Assembly (NCBI GenBank): GCA_011523945.1
Contig: WTFU01000017.1
Location: forward strand, 1-64,000
DNA length: 64,000 bases
Source: Mariniblastus sp.
GTDB lineage: Bacteria > Planctomycetota > Planctomycetia > Pirellulales > Pirellulaceae
Direction: 5' to 3'
Shown here: positions 18,407 to 26,724 of the stretch, piece after piece
How the letters are laid out: every line of letters starts with the position of its first letter
How positions within the stretch are numbered: the first letter of the stretch is position 1
Notes under the pieces: generated by a model
What the model saw: the letters and a program-made list of their open reading frames with translations, nothing else
Told to the model about the DNA's origin: nothing
The model's database searches: none
Position numbers and translations under genes: made by a program

Positions 18407-19735
18407 ATGATTGAAAAACAAGAATTGCCACGCCAGATTGGCGCTGTTGGCGCCGTTATGTTGGGGCTGGGATCAATTTTAGGGACAGGCGTGTTTGTCA
18501 GCATCGGTATTGGAAGTGGCGTTTGCGGAGTGAATATAATTTGGGCGATCTTCATTGCTGGCGGAGTTGCTATTTGCAATGGCCTAAGTAGCGCTCAATT
18601 AGCCGCCGTTCACCCCGTGAGTGGTGGAACTTACGAATATGGTTATCGCTGGCTTTCCCCTTCGATGGGGTTTGCTGCTGGTTGGTTGTTTCTTTGTGCA
18701 AAATCAGCTTCGGCAGCGACCGCAGCCTTAGGCTTGTCTGGTTATCTAGCTTCCTTGAGAGGCCATTCGGTGAATCAAGTCGAAGGATTGGCTTACACTG
18801 GCAGCGTTTTAGGAGGGCTCCTGATTCTCGCCGGCATCACGGTAATTGTGATAATGGGGATTCGTCGCACGGCCAGAATTAACACAGTGATTGTCTGTCT
18901 CACTCTTGTTTCATTGATGGTTCTTGTCGTGGCCGGATTTTGGGTGAAGGGGGATATGAGTTTCGTGCCGACATCGGGATCGGCCTGGCGCTTTCCATCG
19001 GGAGTGGAGGATGATTCGTGGTATTCGTTGTTATCCGCTGCGGCACTTATGTTTGTTGCTTATACAGGTTATGGACGGATTGCGACGATGGGAGAAGAGG
19101 TCGTTGATCCTCGCAGAATCATACCGCGGGCTATGATCATCACGCTTGTAATTGCGATGTTGGTTTATGTTCTTGTTGCCTGGGTCGGCATTGCGACCGT
19201 TGGGGCCGTCGAGCTGAGTGAGGCAACCGGGAAATGGGCTGCACCTCTTTTCAGGGTAGCTGAGTCGACGGGGATGTCGTGGGTTGTTGTATTAGTGAGT
19301 GTCGGTGGGATGACGGCGATGCTTGGCGTGATGTTAAATCTTGTCCTTGGGTTGTCTCGCGTTGTTCTTGCGATGGCTCGCCGATCTGATCTGCCAACTT
19401 CGCTCGCGTTAATTAATCATCGTGGAGTGCCACTACGGGCGACCTTGACCGTTACTGCGGTGATCGGCGCTCTCATTTTTATTGGTGACGTCAAATTGGC
19501 GTGGTCATTCAGTGCGACGACGGTTTTGATTTACTACGCTCTGACAAATTTGTGCGCTATCCGCGTTGACTCTGCCGAGCGAATTTTTCCAGTGGGATTT
19601 GCCTGGTTGGGTTTGGCCGGGTGTTGCGGATTGGTTTTGTTTATCCCCTGGGAAATGCTCGTTGCTGTCGGGGGCTTAATTGCTTTGGGAATGTTTGTAC
19701 GGTGTTTGAAGCAATCAATCGTTTGCGATTCTTAG
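18407..19735 (+). CDS. Amino acid permease of the APC superfamily
   Basis: I chose the ATG at 18407; the TTG at 18398 is only three codons upstream. The 442-residue protein has about 12 membrane helices. The first helix contains G-L-G-S-I-L-G-T-G-V-F, the substrate-binding signature of APC transporters. The sixth-helix region reads F-V-A-Y-T-G-Y-G-R. These are usually proton-coupled importers of amino acids or amines. The neighbours give no clue to the substrate. Confidence 0.88.
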   Translation: MIEKQELPRQIGAVGAVMLGLGSILGTGVFVSIGIGSGVCGVNIIWAIFIAGGVAICNGLSSAQLAAVHPVSGGTYEYGYRWLSPSMGFAAGWLFLCAKSASAATAALGLSGYLASLRGHSVNQVEGLAYTGSVLGGLLILAGITVIVIMGIRRTARINTVIVCLTLVSLMVLVVAGFWVKGDMSFVPTSGSAWRFPSGVEDDSWYSLLSAAALMFVAYTGYGRIATMGEEVVDPRRIIPRAMIITLVIAMLVYVLVAWVGIATVGAVELSEATGKWAAPLFRVAESTGMSWVVVLVSVGGMTAMLGVMLNLVLGLSRVVLAMARRSDLPTSLALINHRGVPLRATLTVTAVIGALIFIGDVKLAWSFSATTVLIYYALTNLCAIRVDSAERIFPVGFAWLGLAGCCGLVLFIPWEMLVAVGGLIALGMFVRCLKQSIVCDS

Positions 19736-19774
19736 GCCTAACACCGTTGATGACAAAAATTAGCCTGCTCAATT

Positions 19775-20374
19775 TTAAGCGTTGAGTCGCTTTTTGATAA
19801 TTTCCAGATGGTAGCGTACATGCCCCGCTAAAATAAACAGGTTGGCTCTCGCTGAAACGGGGTTGTCAGAGGCGATACCCATATTGGTCATCGAAGCGGT
19901 CGGCAAGCGATTACACAATAGACTGTTGGCGATCCGCAAATGTTCGAATTCCTCCAGCAGATGGGGCATGGGAATGGCCGAGTAGTCGATAGCGGCTACA
20001 TACTTGTTTTGGTCAATGCCGGGAATTGGTGTTGGGTCACCAACGGCAATGCGATTTAAGCGATGGCTGAAAATTCTTTCGCAATCTATTAGGTGACCGA
20101 CCACCTGCTTGAGAGTCCAGGTGTAGGGTTCGTGTAGGCAATTGACTTCCGCGTCTGAGAGGGGGATGAGTAGTTTTCTCAATTCGACCGGTTGGTTAGT
20201 AAATTCGACCGGTAATTTTTCAGGATCAACAAGTGAGATGTATTTTCCATAAAATTGATGATATTCACCAAGTGGGGGGGCTGAATTGAATTTCATTAAT
20301 AAATCCAAAAAATAGATTTGCGAGACCGCAACCAAATGTTGTTTGTTTAGCGCAAGGATTTGAGTCAAGCGCAT
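19775..20374 (-). CDS. DinB-fold family protein
   Basis: A DinB/YfiT four-helix protein of 199 residues, or 173 if translation starts at the internal ATG at 20296 (M-K-F-N-S), which I think likelier because the first 26 residues have no family counterpart. The three metal-ligand positions are visible: the histidine in V-V-G-H-L-I-D-C-E-R and the pair in A-G-H-V-R-Y-H. Members are metal-dependent transferases acting on small thiols or proteins of unknown function. It is convergent with the permease gene. Confidence 0.85.
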   Translation of the reverse strand: MRLTQILALNKQHLVAVSQIYFLDLLMKFNSAPPLGEYHQFYGKYISLVDPEKLPVEFTNQPVELRKLLIPLSDAEVNCLHEPYTWTLKQVVGHLIDCERIFSHRLNRIAVGDPTPIPGIDQNKYVAAIDYSAIPMPHLLEEFEHLRIANSLLCNRLPTASMTNMGIASDNPVSARANLFILAGHVRYHLEIIKKRLNA

Positions 20375-20446
20375 CGAGGTTGAGAATCTAGATTAGAGGG
20401 AAGGTGACTGCGTGAATTGCCGGCACTCAATGAAAGCTCCCTGAAA

Positions 20447-21361
20447 TTATTTGACTTGAGCACAACCTAGTTTTTGCATGATTCGGTCTCGACACTCTAG
20501 CAGCGGTTTCAAATATTCATCGCGGTCTGCTTTGAGGCGGTAGATCGGCACACTAATGCTAACACCAGCGGCTGGTTGACCGTTGCGATCAAAAATACAA
20601 GTTGCAAAACACTGGATTTCAAGATCGCTTTCCTGATGAGAAGTTGCATAGCCATTTTTGCGGATCTTCTCAAATTCGGCGAGTAAATCATTGCGGTCAG
20701 TGATTGTGAAATCAGTCAGCCTCCGCATGTCCATTGAATCAACAACACGCACTCGCTCTTCTTCAGACAAAAACGCAATGAGGCATTTACCAACGGCACT
20801 CGCATGACAGGGAACACGAGCGCCGACTGTCGAGGCAATTCGCACCGCATGGGGTGTGTCTTTTTTGTAGATGTAAACGAGGTCGTTGCTGCTTCGAATT
20901 GCGAGATGTACTGTTTCCTGCGTTTGAGCACTTAACAAGCTCATCTCAGGGGCAGCAATTTTTGCCAAATCATTTTGAGCGAGTGCACGCCCTGCTAACT
21001 GAAGAGTCCGCGCACCAACGGCGTAAGTTTTGTTGGGTCTGAGTTCAACCATATCCTCAGCCGCGAGTGCTTTTAAGAGTCGATGCAGTGTGGGGCGAGG
21101 CAAATTGCTTTGTCGAACCAGCATTGAAATGGATGGAGGTTGTTCGGAGTCCGCAATCATCTGCAAAATCGCAATGCTTTTTGAAAAAGCCGCTGCGCCT
21201 TTGACAGCGTTGGTCGCCAGGCTGGTTTTACGGGGTTCGATGGTCACATTGGTTACGCTGTCGGCGGTAGAGCTTGCTCTTCCATTGGCTTCCGGATTGT
21301 CTGGGAATTGACTTGTAGCTTTAGTTGGGGCAGTCTCTTTGACTTGTGATGATTGGCTCAT
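20447..21361 (-). CDS. IclR family transcriptional regulator
   Basis: This 304-residue regulator has a low-complexity N-terminal tail of about 55 residues, unusual in length for the family, then a winged helix-turn-helix (S-M-L-V-R-Q-S-N-L-P-R-P-T-L-H-R-L-L) and the IclR effector domain with V-P-C-H-A-S-A-V-G-K-C-L-I-A and G-Y-A-T-S-H-Q-E-S. IclR proteins usually control catabolic genes in response to small metabolites. A near-perfect inverted repeat lies about 90 bp upstream and may be its own operator. The M1 peptidase gene is divergent from it. Confidence 0.92.
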   Translation of the reverse strand: MSQSSQVKETAPTKATSQFPDNPEANGRASSTADSVTNVTIEPRKTSLATNAVKGAAAFSKSIAILQMIADSEQPPSISMLVRQSNLPRPTLHRLLKALAAEDMVELRPNKTYAVGARTLQLAGRALAQNDLAKIAAPEMSLLSAQTQETVHLAIRSSNDLVYIYKKDTPHAVRIASTVGARVPCHASAVGKCLIAFLSEEERVRVVDSMDMRRLTDFTITDRNDLLAEFEKIRKNGYATSHQESDLEIQCFATCIFDRNGQPAAGVSISVPIYRLKADRDEYLKPLLECRDRIMQKLGCAQVK

Positions 21362-21451
21362 AATTTCACCTCACGAATGTTTAATGAAAGATTTTGGAAC
21401 TTTATTAGCAGAAGAGTCGTGATTCAACGGGGCGATTAGTTTACCTCTCTG

Positions 21452-21481
21452 CCACCATCTGAACAACAGTTCAAATGGTGG
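21452..21481. promoter_or_regulatory. Inverted repeat between iclR-type gene and M1 peptidase (possible operator)
   Basis: Two 13-nt arms (21452-21464 and 21469-21481) pair with one mismatch around the loop AACA; the core is TGAAC-N4-GTTCA. It lies in the 281-bp divergent region, about 90 bp from the regulator start. A T-rich tract follows, so a hairpin terminator is the other reading, but no plus-strand gene ends there. Confidence 0.4.
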
Positions 21482-21642
21482 AGTTTTTCAATTTTTGTAC
21501 GATTCGGTGGTTGCGGGCCTAATTTGGTCAGGTTTTTGGGTAGCAATCGGGGAGATGTTGATTTGCGGGGAGGGATATCAAGGGAGCGGCGTTACAATTG
21601 GGGCATTAATGAACCTGGATTTATACGAACGGATAAGTGGTC

Positions 21643-23298
21643 ATGCGCGGTTGTAGATTGTTGTTTTTGATGCTGTTTCTAAATTCGATTTCCTGGGGAG
21701 TGTTTGCACAGACCGATGCGCCAGTGACTGAGCAGCGAGCCGTCGAGCTCCGAGGAAAGGTAACTGCCGAACGAGCGTGGTGGGACCTTCGACGTTACGA
21801 CTTGAAAATAGAAGTTGATCCTGGAGCAAAAACGATCGAGGGTACCAATGAAATTACATTTGTCCCGTTGAGCCCGGGCAGGCGGCTTCAAATTGATTTG
21901 CAGGCGCCTCTAAAGATCGAGTGGGTCAAAGCGGGGGAAAAGGTTTTAGACTTCGTTCGAGAGGGCAATGCGTATTTCGTTGAATTCGATAAAGAATTGA
22001 ATGTCGGTACCCCTAGCTCGGTTGTTGTTAAATACGGTGGTCAACCAATCGTGGCTAAGAATCCCCCGTGGAGTGGAGGTGTGTCTTGGCAGAAAGATGA
22101 AAAAGGAAATCACTTTATTGCCACGTCATGTCAGGGAATTGGAGCGAGCGTTTGGTGGCCGAATAAAGATCATGGATATGACGAGCCCGATCAGGGAATG
22201 TCAATTCAGGTAACTGTTCCCGAGGATTTAGTTGCGGTTTCAAACGGTCGTCTTAAGGAAAGGTCCCACAATCAAACGAACAAGACGCGGACTTTTTTGT
22301 GGGAAGTCACCAATCCGATTAATAACTACGGCGTTAATATGAATATTGGAAACTACGTCAATTTCTCAGAAACTTTCTCGGGTGAAGGGGGAGATTTAGA
22401 TGTCGATTATTGGGTTCTCGATCATCAGCGCGAGACTGCCAAAAAACACTTTAAAGAAGCGCCGAGGACCTTGCGAGCCTTCGAACACTGGTTTGGACAG
22501 TACCCATTTTATGAAGACAGCTACAAATTAGTTGTTGTTCCTTATTTAGGTATGGAACATCAGAGTTCAGTAACTTACGGGAACGGATTCAAAAATGGCT
22601 ATCGTGGTCGAGACCTTAGCGCGACTGGCGTTGGCTTAAAATTTGATTTTATTATTGTCCATGAGTCAGGGCATGAGTGGTTTGGTAACAACATCTCGAT
22701 GAAAGATGCTGCAGACATGTGGATCCATGAGAGTTTCACAAACTACTCGGAGAATTTATTTGTCGAATATCACTTTACTGAAAAAGAAGCTCAGGACTAC
22801 GTTATCGGTTGTCGAAAATTGGTCCGAAATGACTTGCCAATTATTGGTGAGTACGACGTGAACGGTCGCGGTTCGTCTGGGGATATGTACTACAAGGGTG
22901 GCAATATGCTGCATTCGATCCGGCACACTATCGATGACGACAAAAAGTGGCGTAGTATCCTGCGAGGGCTGAACAAGAAATTTTGGCATCAAACCGTGGG
23001 AACCCAGGAAATTGAGTCGTACATTAGTAAGGAATCCGGGATTGATTTTGGCTTGTTTTTCGATCAGTACCTAAGAACTACTCAAATACCAGTGTTGGAG
23101 TATCAGATCGATGGAAATCGACTTGAGTATCAATATCAAAACGTCGTCCCAGGTTACGCTTATCCCGTTAGAGTTCGGATAAACGGAGAGGTTGTCTCAT
23201 TAAAGCCAACCGAGCAAATGCAAGAAATGCGGCGAGACGAACCAATTAAAACGTTCGTTGTAGATCGAAACTTTTTCGTGAATTCCAAAGCACGCTGA
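21643..23298 (+). CDS. M1 family metallopeptidase, secreted
   Basis: I chose the ATG at 21643 over the GTG two codons earlier, because it directly begins a signal peptide cut near F-A-Q. The 551-residue protein has an N-terminal beta domain and a gluzincin catalytic domain with H-E-S-G-H (H340, E341, H344) and the third ligand E363 in W-I-H-E-S-F. The exopeptidase motif, normally G-x-M-E-N, reads G-M-E-H-Q here, so substrate binding at the free amino end may differ. It is short for an M1 enzyme because the C-terminal helical domain is missing. It would act in the periplasm or outside the cell. Confidence 0.9.
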   Translation: MRGCRLLFLMLFLNSISWGVFAQTDAPVTEQRAVELRGKVTAERAWWDLRRYDLKIEVDPGAKTIEGTNEITFVPLSPGRRLQIDLQAPLKIEWVKAGEKVLDFVREGNAYFVEFDKELNVGTPSSVVVKYGGQPIVAKNPPWSGGVSWQKDEKGNHFIATSCQGIGASVWWPNKDHGYDEPDQGMSIQVTVPEDLVAVSNGRLKERSHNQTNKTRTFLWEVTNPINNYGVNMNIGNYVNFSETFSGEGGDLDVDYWVLDHQRETAKKHFKEAPRTLRAFEHWFGQYPFYEDSYKLVVVPYLGMEHQSSVTYGNGFKNGYRGRDLSATGVGLKFDFIIVHESGHEWFGNNISMKDAADMWIHESFTNYSENLFVEYHFTEKEAQDYVIGCRKLVRNDLPIIGEYDVNGRGSSGDMYYKGGNMLHSIRHTIDDDKKWRSILRGLNKKFWHQTVGTQEIESYISKESGIDFGLFFDQYLRTTQIPVLEYQIDGNRLEYQYQNVVPGYAYPVRVRINGEVVSLKPTEQMQEMRRDEPIKTFVVDRNFFVNSKAR

Positions 23299-23352
23299 GG
23301 GTAATACTTCTTGGTGCAGCTAGGAGTTTAGCTGGAATGAGCGGCGACAATG

Positions 23353-23601
23353 CTAATTAAGAGAAGCAATCAAAGAAGAGTTGACGCTTGTGCCTTGAGA
23401 GCTGGCGAAGTCATGGGCGGTTAGTTCATACAAATCGCCAACTTCGCAGTAATCCGGCTGTAGTGTAAATTCTACAAATTGTTCGGTTTCTTTACCGTTA
23501 AGCATCAACTCAAACACTACATTAACGAGAAAACTTCCATCAGAAATTTGTTCGATTCGTCTGCACATCAGTTGAAGCATGGATGGGCTCTCCGTTAGCA
23601 A
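23353..23601 (-). CDS. Small hypothetical protein
   Basis: This 82-residue open frame has a plausible amphipathic composition (R-R-I-E-Q-I-S-D-G-S-F-L-V-N-V-V-F-E-L) without a signal peptide or recognisable motif. Internal ATGs at residues 8 and 12 could be the true start. I do not recognise it. It stands alone, convergent with the M1 peptidase gene. Confidence 0.45.
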   Translation of the reverse strand: MLTESPSMLQLMCRRIEQISDGSFLVNVVFELMLNGKETEQFVEFTLQPDYCEVGDLYELTAHDFASSQGTSVNSSLIASLN

Positions 23602-24121
23602 GTGGTAGGAGCAGGGTGTGGTTCTTAGATTGCTGTAGTTGTCCGTTTCTTCAGAGTGAGGTACTCAATCTGAGGAGGCTGAGACACCGAAAAGACTCAG
23701 AGATTCGTTCGTCATTCTCGTGCCGAAAATACAATAAAAAAACATTCTCTGACCAATAATGCAATTAAATTGCAAAAAGGTCAAGGAGTTGATTCAGACT
23801 TAAACCGACTGTTACGCTTCGATACATTAATGGGGAATAGTTTCTATAGGATTTTCATCCTTGGGGTGGGTTAGCCGCACCGGTTTTCGCAAAAAATAAT
23901 TGAGTTAGGTTTAAGCTGATTTTGCCAGCGATGAGTTTTCCCGCAAATTCTCTCTATATGGAGGAAAATGATTGCCGAACGACCAAATTAGAGACTTCCG
24001 GATTAGCCCTTGCAGTTACCTCAGTAAGTGGGGAAGGGGAAGGGGTTTCTTTCCCCTCGAACACAATTGAATTGTTCCGTCCAGAACGATTAGGTTCTTG
24101 CGGCGAGGCGACGAAATAAGA
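23602..24121. other. 520-bp stretch without a convincing gene
   Basis: AT-rich, with no ORF that looks like coding sequence. It includes a perfect 15-bp palindrome, TGCAATT-A-AATTGCA, at 23760-23774, and a G-rich/C-rich segment around 24030-24057. Confidence 0.5.
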
Positions 24122-24934
24122 TTAGGTTTGTAATCGTAGGGATGGTTGGCTTGAACCACTTGTTTTTAATTGCTGATGCATCCCATCCCACAAACAGAGC
24201 CGCGCCTGCAATGCGTCTTTTGCTGCCAGCTCAGCGAGGTGCCAATTGACCGAACTGTTTCCGCAAAGTGATTCGATCATTCGTTCGGCCATGGGACCGT
24301 GTTCTTCGGAGTCCAGTTCGATATGACGATTCAAGTAATAGCGAAAGTTATCGAGTTTTCCATGATTTTTTAAGTTCAATTGATCGACAATTCTTTCGAA
24401 AATTGCGGGTAGCAAGTCTTCTCTGCCAAATGTAAAAGCCGCGGCGACACGAACCGTTTGATTCGATTCGATTGTCGAAAATGTACTAGCCACGAATGTT
24501 TGCACCGGCAAGGGAGCATTGATTCGTCGCAGTGCTTCGCTTACGGCGACCCCTTCGTGAAGGATGTTCAAGAAATCACTGATTGATAAAATACTTGCCC
24601 CACAGTCGACCATCGACTGTAGGTACATTTCAAAGTGACTACTGAATGCTCCATCACTTCTTTGGTCGCTCTCTTCACCAAGGACGATCTCATTGATCAA
24701 ACGCGTTGCTACTTTGTTTTCTGATGGCAGCCACGGAATTGTTGACCCAGTGAGTTGCTGCTGAAGGCTTTTCAGCAAAGACATAAAATCCCAAACGGCA
24801 AAGACGTGATGCTCCATGAAGATCTGAAGGTCACGAAGTGTGTTGATGTCTTCATAAATTGGGTGATTGATCAGAGCTGCTCGGTGTACCTCGAGGTTTG
24901 CATTGATCTTCGAGATTTTGCTGCCGGTTGTCAT
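24122..24934 (-). CDS. DUF3050 family protein (haem-oxygenase-like fold)
   Basis: The 270-residue protein matches DUF3050 across its length: H-P-I-Y-E near the start, then F-M-E-H-H-V-F-A-V-W-D-F-M, E-I-V-L-G-E-E-S-D, and Y-Y-L-N-R-H-I-E-L-D-S-E-E-H-G-P. The spaced E/H/H/D/H residues on helices match the ligand pattern of haem-oxygenase-like di-iron proteins, so an iron oxidase or oxygenase is plausible, but no member function is clear. It is cytoplasmic and monocistronic. Confidence 0.9.
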   Translation of the reverse strand: MTTGSKISKINANLEVHRAALINHPIYEDINTLRDLQIFMEHHVFAVWDFMSLLKSLQQQLTGSTIPWLPSENKVATRLINEIVLGEESDQRSDGAFSSHFEMYLQSMVDCGASILSISDFLNILHEGVAVSEALRRINAPLPVQTFVASTFSTIESNQTVRVAAAFTFGREDLLPAIFERIVDQLNLKNHGKLDNFRYYLNRHIELDSEEHGPMAERMIESLCGNSSVNWHLAELAAKDALQARLCLWDGMHQQLKTSGSSQPSLRLQT

Positions 24935-25110
24935 TTGGAACTACTGTCAAAGTGTTTCTGGAACTCTTGCCGAGAACCGAATTTTTCTGGTGATTGTTAA
25001 CTTATTTCTGCGGGATCGCGAAAGCACTTCTAAACCTATTATTTAATGATTTTGAGGGCAATTCCCCCTGTTTAGGCGGTTCTAAAGGGTTGTTGGCGAA
25101 GGAGGGAGTG

Positions 25111-25755
25111 TTGCAGATCGATAAGTTCGAAATTGGATATTTTAACGGCTGGCTTGTTGCGATCTATATCCTGCTTGTCGGCGTGTTTCTATTTGGCATT
25201 TTAAGGCCGCGACGAAAGGTTGAATGGAAGTCAGCTGGCGCTGCCCAGGCCTGGGTAATGGCGCTCTACGCCGAAATGTATGGCGTACCTCTTACTGCTT
25301 ATTTTGTGATGGCGTGGGTCGGGCGGACACGGGCAGATGCTGAAAATCATTTCAATGGCCATCTGTGGCCAATCATTTTTTCAATTCCTGAAGCTTATCT
25401 TCGTCCAACGCAGGTTTGGTTGACCTTCATCGGGCAACTGTTCATTGTTTCTGGTGGTTTGTTAGCCGTTCTTGGCTGGCGGGAAATACATCGTGCGGTT
25501 GCATCAAATTCGTTAGCCCAAACTGGACTCTATCGCTTTATCCGCCATCCGCAGTACACCGGTTTTTATTTATTTCTTATTGGCAGTGTAATAAACTGGC
25601 CAACTTTGCTTACGTTTTTGACCCTTCCGGTTTTGTGTTGGGTGTATCGCCGGTTGGCGATTGCGGAGGAGCAGGAAGCGTTAGAGACGTTTGGAATGGA
25701 TTATCAGAAGTATATGCAAAGGACCGGTCGGTTCGTTCCAAAGTTTTTCGGCTAA
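25111..25755 (+). CDS. Membrane methyltransferase, isoprenylcysteine carboxyl methyltransferase-like
   Basis: The frame opens at 24994, but a strong AAGGAGG at 25099-25105 lies 5 nt before a TTG at 25111, and homology-like sequence begins after it, so I use TTG (214 residues). The protein has about five membrane helices. The C-terminal signature G-L-Y-R-F-I-R-H-P-Q-Y-T-G, a later E-E-Q-E-A-L, and F-G-M-D-Y-Q-K-Y match the ICMT/PEMT superfamily SAM site. The substrate could be a lipid, a protein thiol or a small compound. Confidence 0.82.
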   Translation: MQIDKFEIGYFNGWLVAIYILLVGVFLFGILRPRRKVEWKSAGAAQAWVMALYAEMYGVPLTAYFVMAWVGRTRADAENHFNGHLWPIIFSIPEAYLRPTQVWLTFIGQLFIVSGGLLAVLGWREIHRAVASNSLAQTGLYRFIRHPQYTGFYLFLIGSVINWPTLLTFLTLPVLCWVYRRLAIAEEQEALETFGMDYQKYMQRTGRFVPKFFG

Positions 25756-26004
25756 CGAATCGAAGCTCGTCTAATTTTTAGTGAAGCATTCAATGGTTGG
25801 TAAGCTAAGCGGTTCTTTCCAAAGGTCGAGTTCCTGGTTTTTATTCGAAGTCGTGAGTGAAGGTTTCAAGTTAGACTGATCGGAGTAAAATCGTTGCACA
25901 TCGCACTCGACAATTTAATTGGTCGAGTTGATGTTATAATTTGGATTTAATTCTTGCGATTGGTTCTTCCTGCCAAAATGGTTTAAGTAAAGGGTTGGAA
26001 TTCG

Positions 26005-26448
26005 ATGAAATATTTATTGGTTTTTGTGCTTGCTTGTTTTGTTGTCGGACACCATGACGAGCATGAGGTTCACGACAAAGATATTAGAATTGAGGAGTTG
26101 GCCAAATCGACAAAGAGCTGGAATGGTAAGTTGCTTCCCTCTTATCCGAAGGGGCAACCCGAGGTCACAATCCTAAAGATAACTGTTCCGCCAAAAACAA
26201 AATTAGCGATGCATCGTCATCCTTACATCAATGCGGGCGTCTTGCTTAAGGGCGAGTTAACGGTGGTCACAGATGACCATCGTCAATTGAAAATAAAGGC
26301 GGGGGACTCCATTGTGGAAATCGTAAACCAATTGCATTTTGGCGAAAATGCAACTGACGAACCGGCGGAGATCATCGTGTTTTATGCGGGTGTCCAAGGC
26401 AGGCCGGTGACCGTTAAAGAGGGGGCAGCCAAAACTGACGACAAATGA
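26005..26448 (+). CDS. Secreted small cupin protein
   Basis: This 147-residue single-domain cupin follows a short signal peptide (about residues 1-14). The metal motif reads H-R-H-P-Y-I-N-A-G-V-L-L-K-G-E, and the second motif G-D-S-I-V-E-I-V-N-Q-L-H-F-G supplies the last histidine. An H-H-D-E-H-E-V-H segment follows the signal. Function is not predictable from the fold; a metal-dependent binding or dioxygenase role is possible. It precedes the selenoprotein candidate on the same strand, 276 bp away. Confidence 0.78.
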   Translation: MKYLLVFVLACFVVGHHDEHEVHDKDIRIEELAKSTKSWNGKLLPSYPKGQPEVTILKITVPPKTKLAMHRHPYINAGVLLKGELTVVTDDHRQLKIKAGDSIVEIVNQLHFGENATDEPAEIIVFYAGVQGRPVTVKEGAAKTDDK

Positions 26449-26724
26449 CGGAGCCACAGGGAGTTTAATTCTGCCTGACCGTCGGAAAATCGTCCTTAAT
26501 TCTTTCTGTTAGATCGCCGCTTTAGCACTGTTTCTCGTTTTGAATTGCGAGGGTAATCAAACAGTAACGTTATCAAAGGGGTTTTCTAACTGGGACCACC
26601 TGCTCTCTTGGTTTTAGGGCATTGGGAGGGAAAAGTGGAAATTCCTCGTCATTGCCTTGAGGACTGCTATACTGGGAGCGCTGGAAACATCAGTTTTTGG
26701 CTGTCCAATCTTGGGGAGTTCGAA

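Noticed and set aside
23922-24119. 65-residue ORF
   Set aside because: It starts with TTG (or ATG at 23931), has no ribosome binding site and no recognisable composition or context.
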